Assembly (NCBI RefSeq): GCF_036898095.1
Contig: NC_090766.1
Location: 42,780,165-42,844,164, forward strand
From: Palaemon carinicauda
Lineage: Eukaryota; Arthropoda; Malacostraca; Decapoda; Palaemonidae
DNA length: 64,000 nt
Direction of reading: 5' to 3'
The position numbers were made by a program, and so were the translations under genes. Below are positions 12,004-23,769 of this stretch, piece after piece; positions within the stretch are counted from its first letter, which is position 1; the number at the start of each line of letters is the position of its first letter. Under the pieces are notes generated by a model. The model was given only the letters and a program-made list of their open reading frames with translations, searched no databases and was not told the DNA's origin.

Positions 12004-12620
12004 TACTGCAGACATCTAATCTGTAAAAAGGAGAAAGTTATGAGCAGTTATACTGCAGACATCTAGTCTGTAAAGAGGAGAAAGTTATGAGCAGTTATAC
12101 TGCAGACATCTAGTCTGTAAAGAGGAGAAAGTTATGAGCAGTTATACTGCAGACATCTAGTCTGTAAAGAGGAGAAAGTTATGAGCAGTTATAGTGCAGA
12201 CATCTAGTCTGTAAAGAGGAGAAAGTTATGAGCAGTTATACTGCAGACATCTAGTCTGTAAAGAGGAGAAAGTTATGAGCAGTTATACTGCAGACATCTA
12301 GTCTGTAAAGAGGAGAAAGTTATGAGCAGTTATACTGCAGACATCTAGTCTGTAAAGAGGAGAAAGTTATGAGCAGTTATACTGCAGACATCTAGTCTGT
12401 AAAGAGGAGAAAGTTATGAGCAGTTATACTGCAGACATCTAGTCTGTAAAGAGGAGAAAGTTATGAGCAGTTATACTGCAGACATCTAGTCTGTAAAGAG
12501 GAGAAAGTTATGAGCAGTTATAGTGCAGACATCTAGTCTGTAAAGAGGAGAAAGTTATGAGCAGTTATACTGCAGACATCTAGTCTGTAAAGAGGAGAAA
12601 GTTATGAGCAGTTATACTGT
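12004..12620 (+). repeat. 47-bp minisatellite, 13 units
   Basis: Unit begins TACTGCAGACATCTAGTCTG and continues through AAAGTTATGAGCAGTTA. Starts fall at 12004 + 47n without indels, giving 13 full units to 12614 and then a partial unit. Unit 1 is the most divergent. Units 5 and 12 share a TAGTGCAG variant, seven units apart. Confidence 0.96.
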
Positions 12621-13480
12621 AATTGGGAGAAGAATAGGCTTTAGGTGAACCAATTGAAAAAGGGTATCAATACAAACCTTAGCAATGTTGAAGAGTAAAT
12701 TACTGTCTGACCTTCGCGTGCGTTGATATATAATTTTATTTTGTTCCAACACGGAGTACCTACCTCGAACTACTTTCTTAGGAATATCTGGGATTCTCCT
12801 CCCAACTGACCAGAATTTCTATTTTTTTCTATATTGTTATCAATAATGTACTTCTTCAGAATTAAAGATAAAAATCTAAGAATTGGTTAAATATTGAGAC
12901 TTTAAATGAGGTTAACCATGATTCATGGTGTTGGTTTCCAAAAATGAGAATCTCCTTGAATTACTAAGCATTCATTCTTGTACAAAATTAGGAGAGGATA
13001 CTTTTAAGTCAGTAGCATGAAAACAATCCTGAGATGGATTAAATATCGTTAGTAATTTATCTTAAATATTATTAGTACTTTAATTTATCTTTATTTAAGG
13101 ATATTTTAAGATGGGTGGATGAGAGAGAGCAGAAATGAGAGGTTCTTCCCTTTGAGGTCCACTGAAAAATAAAATTGAAAGAATTCTATTAGTCTTCCAA
13201 CTTAGTTAATGATAATCCAGTAAATTGTTAGTATTAACTAAAGTGTTGAAAGGAACTACAAGTAATAAATATTTAAATCATAATTATTTCATTGGTTAAG
13301 AATGGAAAACTTACTATTAAAACACTTTTTCAAGAATTATGAGATATCTAGTTTTTGTCTTGACTTATTTAGAGGCTTGCAATTTATGCAAATAATTCTT
13401 GTTTTCTGATCTATTCAGAACTAAAAATATTACTTTTATTTGGTTTATTTTTATCTGAAAATGAAGTTGACATGATTATT
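12621..13480. other. AT-rich spacer between minisatellites
   Basis: No gene or transposon signature seen. Confidence 0.5.
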
Positions 13481-14760
13481 CAATGAAGTAACAAGTGAAT
13501 GTAATTATTCACGGAACACCGAAGTAACAAGCGAACAATGTGATTATCAACTGAAGTAACAAGTGAACAATGATTACTCACTGAAGTAACAAGTGATCTA
13601 TGATTATTCACTGAAAATATAAGCTAACTATGTGATTATTCACTGAAGTAACAAGCGAACAATGTGATGATTAACTGAAGTAACAAGCGAATAATGTCAT
13701 TTCACTGAAATAACAGTGAACAGTGTAACAAGCTATCAGTGTGATTATTCACTGAAGTAACAAGCGAACAATGCGATTATTCACTGAAATAACAAGCGAA
13801 CAATGCGATTATTCACTGAAGTAACAAGCGAACAATGCGATTATTCACAAGTAACAAGCGGACAATGCGATTATTCACTGAGGTAACAAGCGAACAATGC
13901 GATTATTCACTGAAGTAATGAGCGAACAAAGCGATTATTTGGTATCAAGCGAACAGAGCGATTATTCACTGAAGTAACAAGCAAACAATGCGATTATTCA
14001 CTGAAGTAACAAGTGAATGATGCGATCATTCACTGAAGTAACAAGTGAACAATGTGATTATTCACTGAAGTAACAAGTGAACAATGCGATCATTCATTGA
14101 AGTAACAGGCGAACAATGCGATCATTCATTGAAGTAACAGGCGAACAATGCGATTATTCACTGAAGTAACAAGCGAACAATGCGATTATTCACTGAAGTA
14201 ACAAGCGAACAATGCGATTATTCACTGAAGTAACAAGCGAGCAATGCGATTATTCACTGAAGTAACAAGCGAGCAATGTGATTATTCACTGAAGTAACAA
14301 GCGAACAATGTGATTATTCACTGAAGTAACAAGCAAACAATGCGATTATTCACTGAAGTAACAAGTGAGCAATGTCATTATTCACTGAAGTAACTGTGAA
14401 TAATGATTATTCTCTGAAGTAAAAAACTAAAAATGTGATTATTCACTGAAGTAGCAAGCAAACAATGTGTTTATTCACTGAAGTAACAAGTGAACCATGT
14501 AATTATTCACTGAAGTAACAAGCAAACAGCGTAATTTTTCACTGAAGTAACAAGCAAACACCGTAATTATTCACTGAACAAACGAACTATGCGATTAATC
14601 ACTGAACAAGCGAACTATGCGATTATTCACTGAAGAAACAGGCAAACCATGTGATTATTCACGGAAGTAACAAGCGAGTAATGTGATTCGCAAAAACAAC
14701 TAGCAAACATATGTATTTGCTGAAGTAACAAGTGAATAATGTGTTTTCATTGTAGTAGAA
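13480..14760 (+). repeat. Degenerate ~32-bp minisatellite, roughly 40 units
   Basis: Tandem copies of a ~32-bp unit containing GAAGTAACAAGCGAACAATG and ATTATTCACT. Units in the middle (about 13730-14350) are nearly identical, while those at both edges carry many substitutions and small deletions. Repeats are contiguous with no unique spacers, which excludes a CRISPR array. Confidence 0.93.
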
Positions 14761-15285
14761 AGCAAATGTGTTTATTTATTTTTAAGTAACAATGACTAGA
14801 TTGATTATTATTTATATAAATATTAATGCTATGATCTTTTTAAGTTACAGAAGGACTGAACACAATTAGCAGAATATAGTTTAGGAAGAAAAGCAGACAT
14901 ATGCTCAAAGTAATGAAAATTTTCTTAGAAATAACGGTGGGTTATGTCTTGGTTATAAAGATTTTTGATATTTTCAAATGTCATTCATTCCATTCATTCA
15001 TAGTTACCTTCATGTACAACTATCAAGAATGTGGTGAGTAGGTGGTAGAATTCCTGTGGGGAAACTGCGTGGGTGTGAGTAGGCTGGGCTGGATGGAGCA
15101 GTATTGATGTCTTGTGAGAAGCCCGAGTTGCCAGATACCATTAATATTTCTGACTTTATACCTTAATTTTATTAAATATGATTTGAAAAAAAAGTGTTGT
15201 TTGGCAATCTTAATTGTCATTATATGTGGTAACCACATTATCTATTAAGATTATATTTGATTAAAGAAAGCCTGTTGCATTTACA

Positions 15286-15299
15286 GTTACCATAGTAAC
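15286..15299 (+). promoter_or_regulatory. RFX X-box-like site
   Basis: GTTACCATAGTAAC fits every position of the RFX consensus GTTRCCATRGYAAC (two half-sites around a central AT). RFX factors bind such sites upstream of ciliary and other genes. No gene start can be shown downstream, so function is not established. Confidence 0.4.
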
Positions 15300-16794
15300 C
15301 ACCAGCTAGTTTGAGGAGTGGCTGTCTGGCTCACTGCTCTTGTTCACTCTCATCCTCTCTTTGTCTGCAGACTTGCTCACCAGTGTTAGCTTGCAGGAGG
15401 ATCAATACTATGTTCTGCGTAAAAAGTACGGGAAACTTACTTTTAGTGTAAAACCTTTCCTCTTACATATAATTACGTAAGCAAATTTCAAAGATGCTGG
15501 TTTTTAAACATTAAATCAGGTGAAGGTAGTGTTGTAAAAATTCACCTTATTTGAATGATTTGTGTAATATGAAATCAGTAGTGCAAAGAAAAACTTTAAA
15601 TATATATAAAAGGGGTAATAATTTTATATAGTCAAAAAGAGCAAGAGAGACGAGCTAGACAGACGGAGAGAGAAAGAGAGAGAGCACAAGCGAGCGGGAG
15701 GGGGAGAAAGAGAGGATGGGGGATTAGTTGAGCCATAGGAAGCCTAGGAGCTGGTGCCTTCATGCTACCAGGTATAATTCTTGTATCTTGCATGGAGAGT
15801 TATCTTTCTTTTGATAAGAAGTGGTGCTATAATATTTGGCTGTCAAAATTGGGTTACTTATGAAGTGTCGTCTTTCTAGGAGCAAATAGTTTATTTTTAA
15901 AAAAATTTTTTGCTGTGTCATTCAGCAAAGGTGACGTTTTATGCCAGTGTAGTGAATGTTTGCCCCATCATGGGGTATTGGTAGCGCCCTGATTTTCTCA
16001 AGATTAATCTTGAGGTGTGAACCTCTTTACATGGTTTTGTGGGCTGTTTTGTCTACTACTGGTAGAGTACCTGTACCATATGTCTATGGTAGGTAATTTT
16101 ATATTATGTCATTGCCATTCGTATATCTAATATATATAAATATTTATATGTATAATTATATAAATCTTTTTCCATTGAAAATTGGGTTACTTGCTTGCTT
16201 ACTCTTTTAGTGTATATTAACATTTATTTCATTTTTTAAATTTTTTACCAAAATGTTCACTTCAGTATATCATAATTATGCTCTTGAGTATTATGTTGAC
16301 GGTTACTTTATAGATTTTGTTGAATTTTTTCTACTTATGATAATTTGTTACCAAGACATTTTCAGTGATATCGGGGTGAAAAAATGGTCCTTCTCTTGCC
16401 CCACTGGCAGCTGTACATTTCAAATCAATACAGAGGAAGCTGAATAATCATAGTTTGTGGGGCTGTAGAATTGTTATATATTCTAGGAATTATTTTGATG
16501 ACTATCGAGGATTTTAATCAATGTTCTGGAAGCCGAGGGAAGAAAATTAATTTTGTACCGGTTAAAAAAAAAATTCTAGAGCTATGGTAGATATAATTTT
16601 TTTTTCATTGCTGTAAGTACAGTGAGGCCATGCGTTAGGTAATTAATTCGAAGCTTTAATAACTAAGATAAAAAATGCTTTCATGGTTTATGATAGTCTG
16701 GAAATTCAAAGGTACCAGTTGGTAGTAAAATTGGCCATTGTTTAGATATACTGTACATAATTTTGTGTCTTGCTCATTATTATTATTTGTTCTG
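15300..16794. other. Unassigned DNA with a GA-rich patch
   Basis: Contains an imperfect purine-rich GA patch at about 15645-15718 and TATATA-rich DNA near 16120-16165. The segment 15340-15440 is less AT-rich and pyrimidine-rich, but I cannot support a promoter or exon. Confidence 0.45.
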
Positions 16795-16800
16795 ACATGA

Positions 16801-16908
16801 ATACAAACCCTTGTTCTTTATTTAGTAGATAGAAATTAGCCTAAACTGAAACACAGCTGTAACAACTTGTAATGAGGTGTAGACAACCGTTCTGGTTGTT
16901 ACCAGTGG
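16801..16908 (+). repeat. Left inverted terminal repeat of DIRS-like element 1
   Basis: Shares TACAAAC..TTGTTCTTTA, AATGAGGTGT and CAACC.TTCTGGTTGTTA with the reverse complement of 24955-25062, over about 110 bp with small gaps. Confidence 0.75.
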
Positions 16909-17544
16909 TAGCGGGAAAGCATCCCCCTGCTCACAATAACCCCTCTTTGATTTTAGTTGTGGCCGAGAACATTCTCTTACATTCTCCTGGGACTGGCTGT
17001 CTATAAAGACTTCAATAATGATTTTTTTTTTTTCGGCCGTGAGTGTTGACTTTAAGGTTGCCGACACTAGTATGTCCTGGCATAGCAGGCAGCTCTTGCG
17101 ACACGTTCATGGATTCCTACCAGCTCTGCCCATTGTGCAGAGGCAAAGGACACTCCTGCATGGAGGCATCTCCTTACACAGAGTGTCAGGAGTGGTCTTC
17201 CCTGTGGGAGCAGTAATGTATGAGGAGGAAGATGTCCAAATAGGATTTTTTGCCCTCTGGGAATACATTGTTTAGTCTCTCATCCTTTGGACTTTCGTCC
17301 TCTGTAGCAGATAATCTCCTATTGGATGATCTGCTGAGTAGCCCTCTGATGAGTGTTGCTGAAGTGCACTCACCCCTCTGGTTGACAAGAACGAGGTCAG
17401 GCTTGCCTTCCTGTCAGGGGTAGTGCTCAGGTGATCATTCCCCTTGCTCACCCACCCCTGGGGTGAGTTTCCATGCTGGGTAAGATGGGATTACATGTTC
17501 TCATAGGGTTAGCATCACCCTAGCGCATTCATCCTTCTGGATGA

Positions 17545-18165
17545 GCTCACATTATTATTATTATTACTTGCTAAGCTACAACCCTAGTTGGAAAAGCAAA
17601 ATGTTATAAACCCAGAGGCCCCAACAGGGAAAATAGCCCAGTGAGGAAAGGAAACAAGAAAAAGTGAAATATTTTAAGAATAACATCAAAATACATATAT
17701 AAACTATAAAAAAAATTAATAAAACAAGAGGAAGAGAAACGAGATAGAATAGTATGCCTGAGTGTACCCTCAAGCAAGAGAACTCTAACCCAAGACAGTG
17801 GAAGACCATGGTACAGAGGCTATGGCACTACCTAAGACTAGAGAACAATGGTTTGATTTTGGAGTGTCCTTCTCTTAGAAGAGCTGCTTACCATAGCTAA
17901 AGAGTCTCTTCTACCCTTACCAAGAGGAAAGTAGCCATTGGACAATTACAGTGCAGTAGTTAACCCCTTTGGTGAAGAAGAATTGTTTGGTAATCTCAGT
18001 GTTGTCAGGTGTATGAAGTCAGGGGAGAATCTGTAAAGAATAGGCCAGACTATTCGGTGTATGTGTAGGCAAAGGGAAAGTGAACTGCAACTAGAGAGAA
18101 GGATCCAATGCAGTACTGTCTGGCCAGTCAAAGGACCACATAACTCTCTAGTGGTAGTATCTCAA
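17545..18165 (-). mobile_element. SINE-like element inserted in DIRS-like element 1
   Basis: Reverse-oriented copy of the family at 10949-11584. The ATT repeat and CTAAGCTACAACCCTAGTTG tail are at the left, and the GGTAGTATCTCAACGGGTGG head is at the right. It is one of the best preserved copies in the window and interrupts the 5' part of the DIRS-like element. Confidence 0.8.
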
Positions 18166-19517
18166 CGGGTGGCTGAGCAGGACAAGCAAGAGGAGTTACA
18201 TGCAGACAAGTGTCTCTCCAGCCCCCTCATCCTTAATGGCAAGACCACGAGCTAAGCTTCCTTAACATGAGGTTGGACTTGACCATCTTCTCCCTTTTAA
18301 GCACGCCAAGCTTTACGGAACCATCAGCAGGTGCCATCACCAGCGTGAGTGGCTGCTTTCACCTTGGAGTTCATTTCCCCAGATGGCTCTTAGGCACCTG
18401 TTCGCCATAGCTTTGTGGATGACTTGTAATGATATTCGAGCAGGCAGGTGGTTTTCATAGCGTGGTACCTTGCGCACACAAGCTACTGTGCACGCTTGCC
18501 TGGTGCCATTACCATTGCTATCACCTTGCTGGGTAGTGAGGTCTGCTCACTATCTTGCATGCCCACTTGTGCCTTGTATGCGCCCTCAACCCACTAAACA
18601 GTCGACATGCTCAGGAAGGGTGCTTTGAATAGCCACGTGCTTCCTGCTTCTCACCCCCTTCCCCCTTTTAGGCCAAACTCTCCCACAAGAAGTAAGGCTT
18701 CTAATCACGAACAACTGATGCACCACTTACTGCCATAATGTGTCCAACACAGTCACGTGTTCCTATGCAGACCTTGTAGTTTATTCGTGAGCCTACAGCG
18801 GTCTTGAAAGAGGCTCCTATTAGAAGAAATTTTAAAGCAACCTCTGCAAGTATGCCTGCCTTATAAGACACCACTATGTTTTCAAACTTTCTAGAGATAT
18901 TTGTAGGTCCTGGGAAAGCTCTTCATCCATGCCTCTGAGGTGCCTTTTGACACAAGGCTCGGTGTCTCAAGGAAATAAGGTTGCTCGTGCTCACTGGCCT
19001 GCATCTATTTTCCTTTGGGGGCCAACTCCTTCGGCTCCAGTGCACTTTCGGAGCACGTTTTTAAACCAAATTCTGCTGAATTGGAACCTTTTTAGGAGAA
19101 CCTCGGTATGTATCCTGTAAAAGTGAACCCGAGGCACCGTATGAGGAGGCAGGAGACTGCCTCCGGAAGACCCTTTTCACCCCAGGATACACAAGGGATT
19201 GAGATCTCCTAGGGGATTTTTACAGTCCTACAGGCTTTTGGCAATTGAGGTTGTTAAGAAAGCTTCTTCCTCCAAGGCCTTACAACTGGAGACCATCCTG
19301 GTTTAAGCTCCTACTAATTTTGTTAAGATAAGGGGCAGGAGTAGGATGCCAACATCCTTGCCTTCTTCACTGGTAAGGCCCTGGAGAAGAAAGACACGAA
19401 CATGCATCCCAAGAACTGGTCCCCCAAGCTTTTGGAGGATCCAAGTTTTTAGTAGCATGTTCAATGTGCTGCAACTTCTCTCTTAACTTGTGAGGCAGGA
19501 GTCAACCCTCCTGGGAC

Positions 19518-20560
19518 TTGTTCCTGTTGCACAACCCGATTACGACAACAACCCATCTCAGACTCGACTGGAATCGGGTTTTGAGGTGGATGACGACAGA
19601 ATCAGACGGTTCTGGAGGTGATCTTGCAGCTTCATCTATCCTAAAGGAACCTGACATGAAGAAGGCAAGTCAGTCTAATTTCATGCAAGTCCTAGCATGC
19701 ATGTCAGGTTAACACCTTTGGCTATTCCCCTCCTAAAGGGAGACACACCATTAGACATTTTATGCCTTGCTCATAAGGCCAATAGATCAAGGTTAAATCT
19801 TCCATGGCCAAAACTTGCTGCTAGATCTCTTGTGAAAGTTGACTCAAATATTTTCATGTGGAAGGACTCCCTGAGGGCTGGCTGTTCTATGGAAATACTT
19901 CCTCCTCCTCATGTGAGGCATGGGAAGTAATATACAGTAATGTCATAAATGATGACCCTTCTCCTCTGCCCCTAGATATGGTAGTTTCAGGCCTGGCCCA
20001 GTCTCTGATTGCGGAGAAGCTGTCGGCTCAGTCGGTACTTTCTTACTAGTTTAAGGTCTTATGAAGTTTCTAACTCGCAATGCAGCCAACCAGTGGGGTC
20101 TGGAAGAGGCGTGACACTGTCATCTCTAGATTCTAGAGGTTTTTGCCAAGGAGGAAGAATGTTTTTCTCTGAAACTCCTCTGTATGAGCAAGGTCCTTGT
20201 TTTCTTCTCAAGGATATCGAGGTAGTGACCGAGAAGTGGAGGAGGGCGGATCAAAATTCCTTCCTAGGTCGTTAACATTTCTTCTTCCTCCCAAATTGTC
20301 ACTTATAAAGGTTTCTCCAGTACCAAGGCAAGCTCATAAGAACATCATATTTGGCCAAAGGCAAAATGAGCCCAGAGAGGTTATCAACATGGGCAGCCCT
20401 TTCATGGCCAAAGAACCAGAGTACGAGGGTGAGACATCGAGAACATGGTCGATTTCCCTACGGGGGAAGAAGCATCTAGTAAATTTGTTAAAGATGAGTG
20501 TAGTAGTCTTCATCAAAGAAATATGTCATCCACAATCTATATGCAATTCTGCAGTAAGCG
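19518..20560 (+). pseudogene. Decayed gag-like region of DIRS-like element 1
   Basis: Several short open stretches in different frames precede the RT region. The 19697-19930 frame contains KLAARSLVKVDSNIFMWKDS and no known catalytic motif. The position before RT is that of the ORF1/gag of DIRS elements, so the label is positional inference. Frameshifts and stops prevent any full-length product. Confidence 0.35.
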
Positions 20561-20919
20561 TTCTATTTTCCCCGCATAACCTGTCCCCTCCTCAGCCATC
20601 AATTAAGAATTTGTGTTATTTGTTTCTTTCGAAAATCTTACCTGTTCTTGTTTATAGGATCTCGTCAATATATTAACCGACTGCCAGATAATATTTCAAT
20701 TAAAGTTAATAACGACATCAGACCAAGTGCAAGCGTAAGAAATCTTTGTGTAATTATTGAAAGATTCTTCCACTTTTGATAATAGGGACGGCTTCCTTCC
20801 TACAGTACCACTAGAGAGGCGGTTTCCTTAGATTCAGATGGTGGAGATGACATTGCCACGGGGCCAAACCCTGGATAGTAACAGTCCTTTGAATCAGCTG
20901 CCATGCTCAGGCAGACCAT

Positions 20920-21435
20920 AATACGTAAAGATTATGATCTCGTTGGACCTAAAGGATGCATGCTTTCAGATCCCGGTTCATTCATCTTCAAAGAAATATC
21001 TCTGGTTTGTGTTTGACAACAAGGAAGTAACTGGTTTGTGTTGCACAACAAGGAAGTAACTGGTTTGTGTTGCACAACAAGGAAGTAACTGGTTTGTGTT
21101 GCACAACAAGGAAGTAACTCTGGTTTGTGTTTGACAACAAGGAAGTAACTGGTTTGTGTTTCACATCAAGGAAGTAACTCTGGTTTGTGTTTCACATCAA
21201 GGAAGTAACTCTGGTTTGTGTTTGACAACAAGGAAGTAACTTTGGTTTGTGTTTCACAACAAGGAAGTAACTGGTTTGTGTTCTACAGAAAGGTATACCA
21301 GTTCAGGATACTGTGCTTTTGCCTGTTGACATCCCCACAAGTGTTCACCTTAGTCCCAGCCTGGTTCCACACCGCCGGCATTAGTCTGCTTCACCAGCTA
21401 AACAACCGGCAGATCCTGGCAGAGTCGATGTAAGC
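20920..21435 (+). pseudogene. Reverse transcriptase remnant of DIRS-like element 1
   Basis: From 20934 the frame reads MISLDLKDACFQIPVHSSSK, the RT block with the first catalytic Asp (LDLKDA). After a tandem expansion at 20991-21285 the frame resumes with VYQFRILCFCLLTSPQVFT, which corresponds to the conserved YQF.ALCFGLS.APQVFT block of DIRS and related RTs. In intact relatives these two blocks are nearly adjacent, so the insertion disrupts the domain. The YxDD block is not preserved. Confidence 0.7.
20991..21285 (+). repeat. 29-31-bp tandem repeat inside the RT remnant
   Basis: Ten copies of a TGGTTTGTGTT..ACAACAAGGAAGTAACT unit, alternating between 29, 30 and 31 bp by gain or loss of CT and T. 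The repeated segment is itself RT coding sequence (WFVFDNKEV), so it arose by local duplication within the domain. Confidence 0.9.
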
Positions 21436-21789
21436 CCTTTTCTTTCATCAAGACAAACTTTTCTGGCTTTACGTCAATCTCAGGATTGTGGTAAACAAGG
21501 GATGAAGAGAAATACCGGTCATGCGAGCCTTTCCTATCAGCATAAACTTTCATCCAATGAAACTCGCTGCCAGCCCATCGGTGTTACAGAATGTAAGGTC
21601 AACTGGCCTTGTTAGAGCACATGTCAAATGGTCGTCTTTGAATGCGCTCCCCACAATGGCAACTGAAGATGTTTGATCTCGGGACACGAGTCCTCACGGG
21701 ATGTTCATTCTGATGGGGACAAAGCAAAACAAAAACCTGTGTTGAAGTCTCAACAACTTTCTCAGTTGTAGACCTCCTTTCTTCTCTTC

Positions 21790-22135
21790 CGTATTTAATA
21801 CTCTTCACTGATGCATCAAAAGAAAGTTGGCGGGTCACTTGTTACAGCACATGGCCTTTTGACAGTCATCTGAATCATAGTGTCTTTGCCATATAAACCT
21901 CCTGGAGTTGAAAGCAACATTCCTTGCTCAACAATGCCATCCTCTTCAGCAGGTGGTAGTGTTGATGAGCGATAACAACTGTACTGTAGTAGCTTACTTT
22001 AACAAGGTCACTATACTAACTATCCTTAGAAATCCTGCGTTGGACAGAGGAAATGTGATCTCCGTGTCAGCCAGGTTCATGCTGGGCAAGAACATCTTAG
22101 AATACAATCTGAGCTGGAAGACACTGATAGTTTGA
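21790..22135 (+). pseudogene. RNase H remnant of DIRS-like element 1
   Basis: Frame pieces read LFTDASKESW (first catalytic Asp block), LELKATFLAQQ (catalytic Glu block) and VVLMSDNNCTVVAYFNKVT (second Asp block), the order expected for an RNase H domain downstream of RT. The final part, VISVSARFMLGKN, resembles the linker that precedes the recombinase in DIRS elements. Stops and a frame change separate the blocks. The Tigger insertion begins 73 bp further on. Confidence 0.65.
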
Positions 22136-22207
22136 TCCGAGCGGTCTTTGGAGTCCTCGGATAGTGAACAAGTACCCGTGTGGTTCATTCCAGGATGCCT
22201 TCCATTA

Positions 22208-23577
22208 CAGTGGTACCTCTACATACTAATTTAATCCGTTCCACAACCGACTTCGGATGTAGAAAATGTTTGGATGTAGAAACGAATTTTCCCATAAGAA
22301 TACATTGAAATAGGATTAATCCGTGGTTGAGCCCAAAAACCTATGATAACTCCTTAATAGATTACTACACATAATTACACATGACAATATGCACTCTAAA
22401 TTAGATAATAGACATGTAAAAAAGAATAATGATCAAGAAATAATAAATAAGAAACAGGTTTTTAGCGTCACTTTACCTTAGAAAGTCCAGCGCAGGTGTT
22501 GTTGGTCTTGCTACGCAGAGAGGAGACGGACGGGCGGTGAGGAGGTAGAGAGGTTGACTACGATAAACGTACACTACCGTAACTTATTCTAACTTACACT
22601 AAGTGAACTTTAACCTAACTTAGCTTATTTATTTTTTTTATTTTCATATTTTATATATTTTTTTTTACATTTTCTTTTTTTCTTTTTGATGATTAATTTT
22701 AATCACTTTCACTCTCCACTTAAAATTGATTGAATTTTTTTCTCTTCACTCTTTGCCGTTTTCTTTGAACCACTTCCATCCTCTTCATCACGAGTTCGCT
22801 TTGTAGTTTTTTAAAGAAGCTATCGATAGAAAGTTGTTTGGTACAGCTTTTCAGAATGTTTCGAAAACAAGTTAGGGAAACATCATCAAACTGCGCAACT
22901 ACACGACAAACCTGCAATTTCTTTGGATGGTATTTGTCGATGGAGTCGACCACGTCTTGATATTTTCCTAACACCTCTTTTATTTGCGCCGAGCCTATTG
23001 CAAGTTCACTCACACGGACGTGGCCACGCTCATGCTTTTCAATAATTCATTGCTTTACTTCTAAAGAAAGCATTTCCTTATTCCTTTTCTCACCACTACC
23101 ACTACCACTTGCAAAACTAAGCCTTTTAGGATCCATGATTTACGTAAAATACCGTAAAAGTATGAACGTAAAAAATCACGATTAAAACACAGTTAATAGC
23201 AGAACGTACAGGGCACAACCACACGAAGCCGACGAGAACAGAGGAATGTCCCAAGCCTCGCTAATTGAGGGTCCCTCCGATGTAGAAATGCTGCCTTCCA
23301 TCGGCGGAAATAAGAAATACATCCGGCGCTATGAGTACCATCTATGTGCACGGGTATTCTTTACCTCGGGTGTCGAAAAAAAATTGGGGTGTAGAGTAGG
23401 AACGTGTTCGAATTGTACTTCGCGTGTCGAAAAATTCGAATGCAACCGGTACGACGAAAATTGCTTACTTCGTATGTTGAAATAAAATTCGGGTGTAGAG
23501 TGGAAAAATTGCTCGAATTTTACTTCGGATGTTGGAAAATTCGGATGTAGATACGTTCGTGTGTAGAGGTTCCACTG
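22208..23577 (-). mobile_element. Internally deleted Tigger/pogo-like element with TA target site
   Basis: Flanked by TA at 22206-22207 and 23578-23579. Termini are inverted: CAGTGGTACCTCTACATAC on the left, and the reverse complement of the right end reads CAGTGGAACCTCTACACAC. The minus strand keeps the start and the end of a transposase joined by an internal deletion. It lies inside DIRS-like element 1 between RNase H and recombinase, so it inserted after that element. Confidence 0.85.
22720..23136 (-). pseudogene. Tigger-type transposase remnant: N- and C-termini only
   Basis: From the ATG at 23136 the minus strand reads MDPKRLSFASGSGSG, then KEMLSLEVKQ, a TGA stop, IIEKHERG and VRVSELAIGS, the start of the psq-type helix-turn-helix of pogo/Tigger transposases. 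It then passes directly to KYHPKKLQVCRVVAQFDD, FRNILK and KQLSIDSFF, a typical C-terminal tail of that family. The CENP-B-type DNA-binding half and the whole DDE catalytic domain (several hundred residues) are absent. It cannot be an active transposase. Confidence 0.8.
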
Positions 23578-23769
23578 TATCTGTCTGACAACATGCATCA
23601 ACCCCCTCAGCCGTTATGCCTCTTGAAATAAGTCCTCGACAGTCTCAGTGTGCGACCATCTTATCTATAACTGATAGCTCTGCCATAGCTATGGGCAGAA
23701 TGGTACCCAGTCCTTTTACTGGTGCTGGTGGAGGTTTTGAGGGAGTTCACCCCTCACTTTCTAACCTAT

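Noticed and set aside
6613..14760. Possible CRISPR-like arrays
   Set aside because: All three arrays are contiguous tandem units without unique spacers, lie in animal DNA and have no cas genes nearby. They are minisatellites.
23246..23485. 79-codon frame near 23.3 kb
   Set aside because: It falls within the terminal region of the deleted Tigger element and repeats TIR-like sequence; not a gene.
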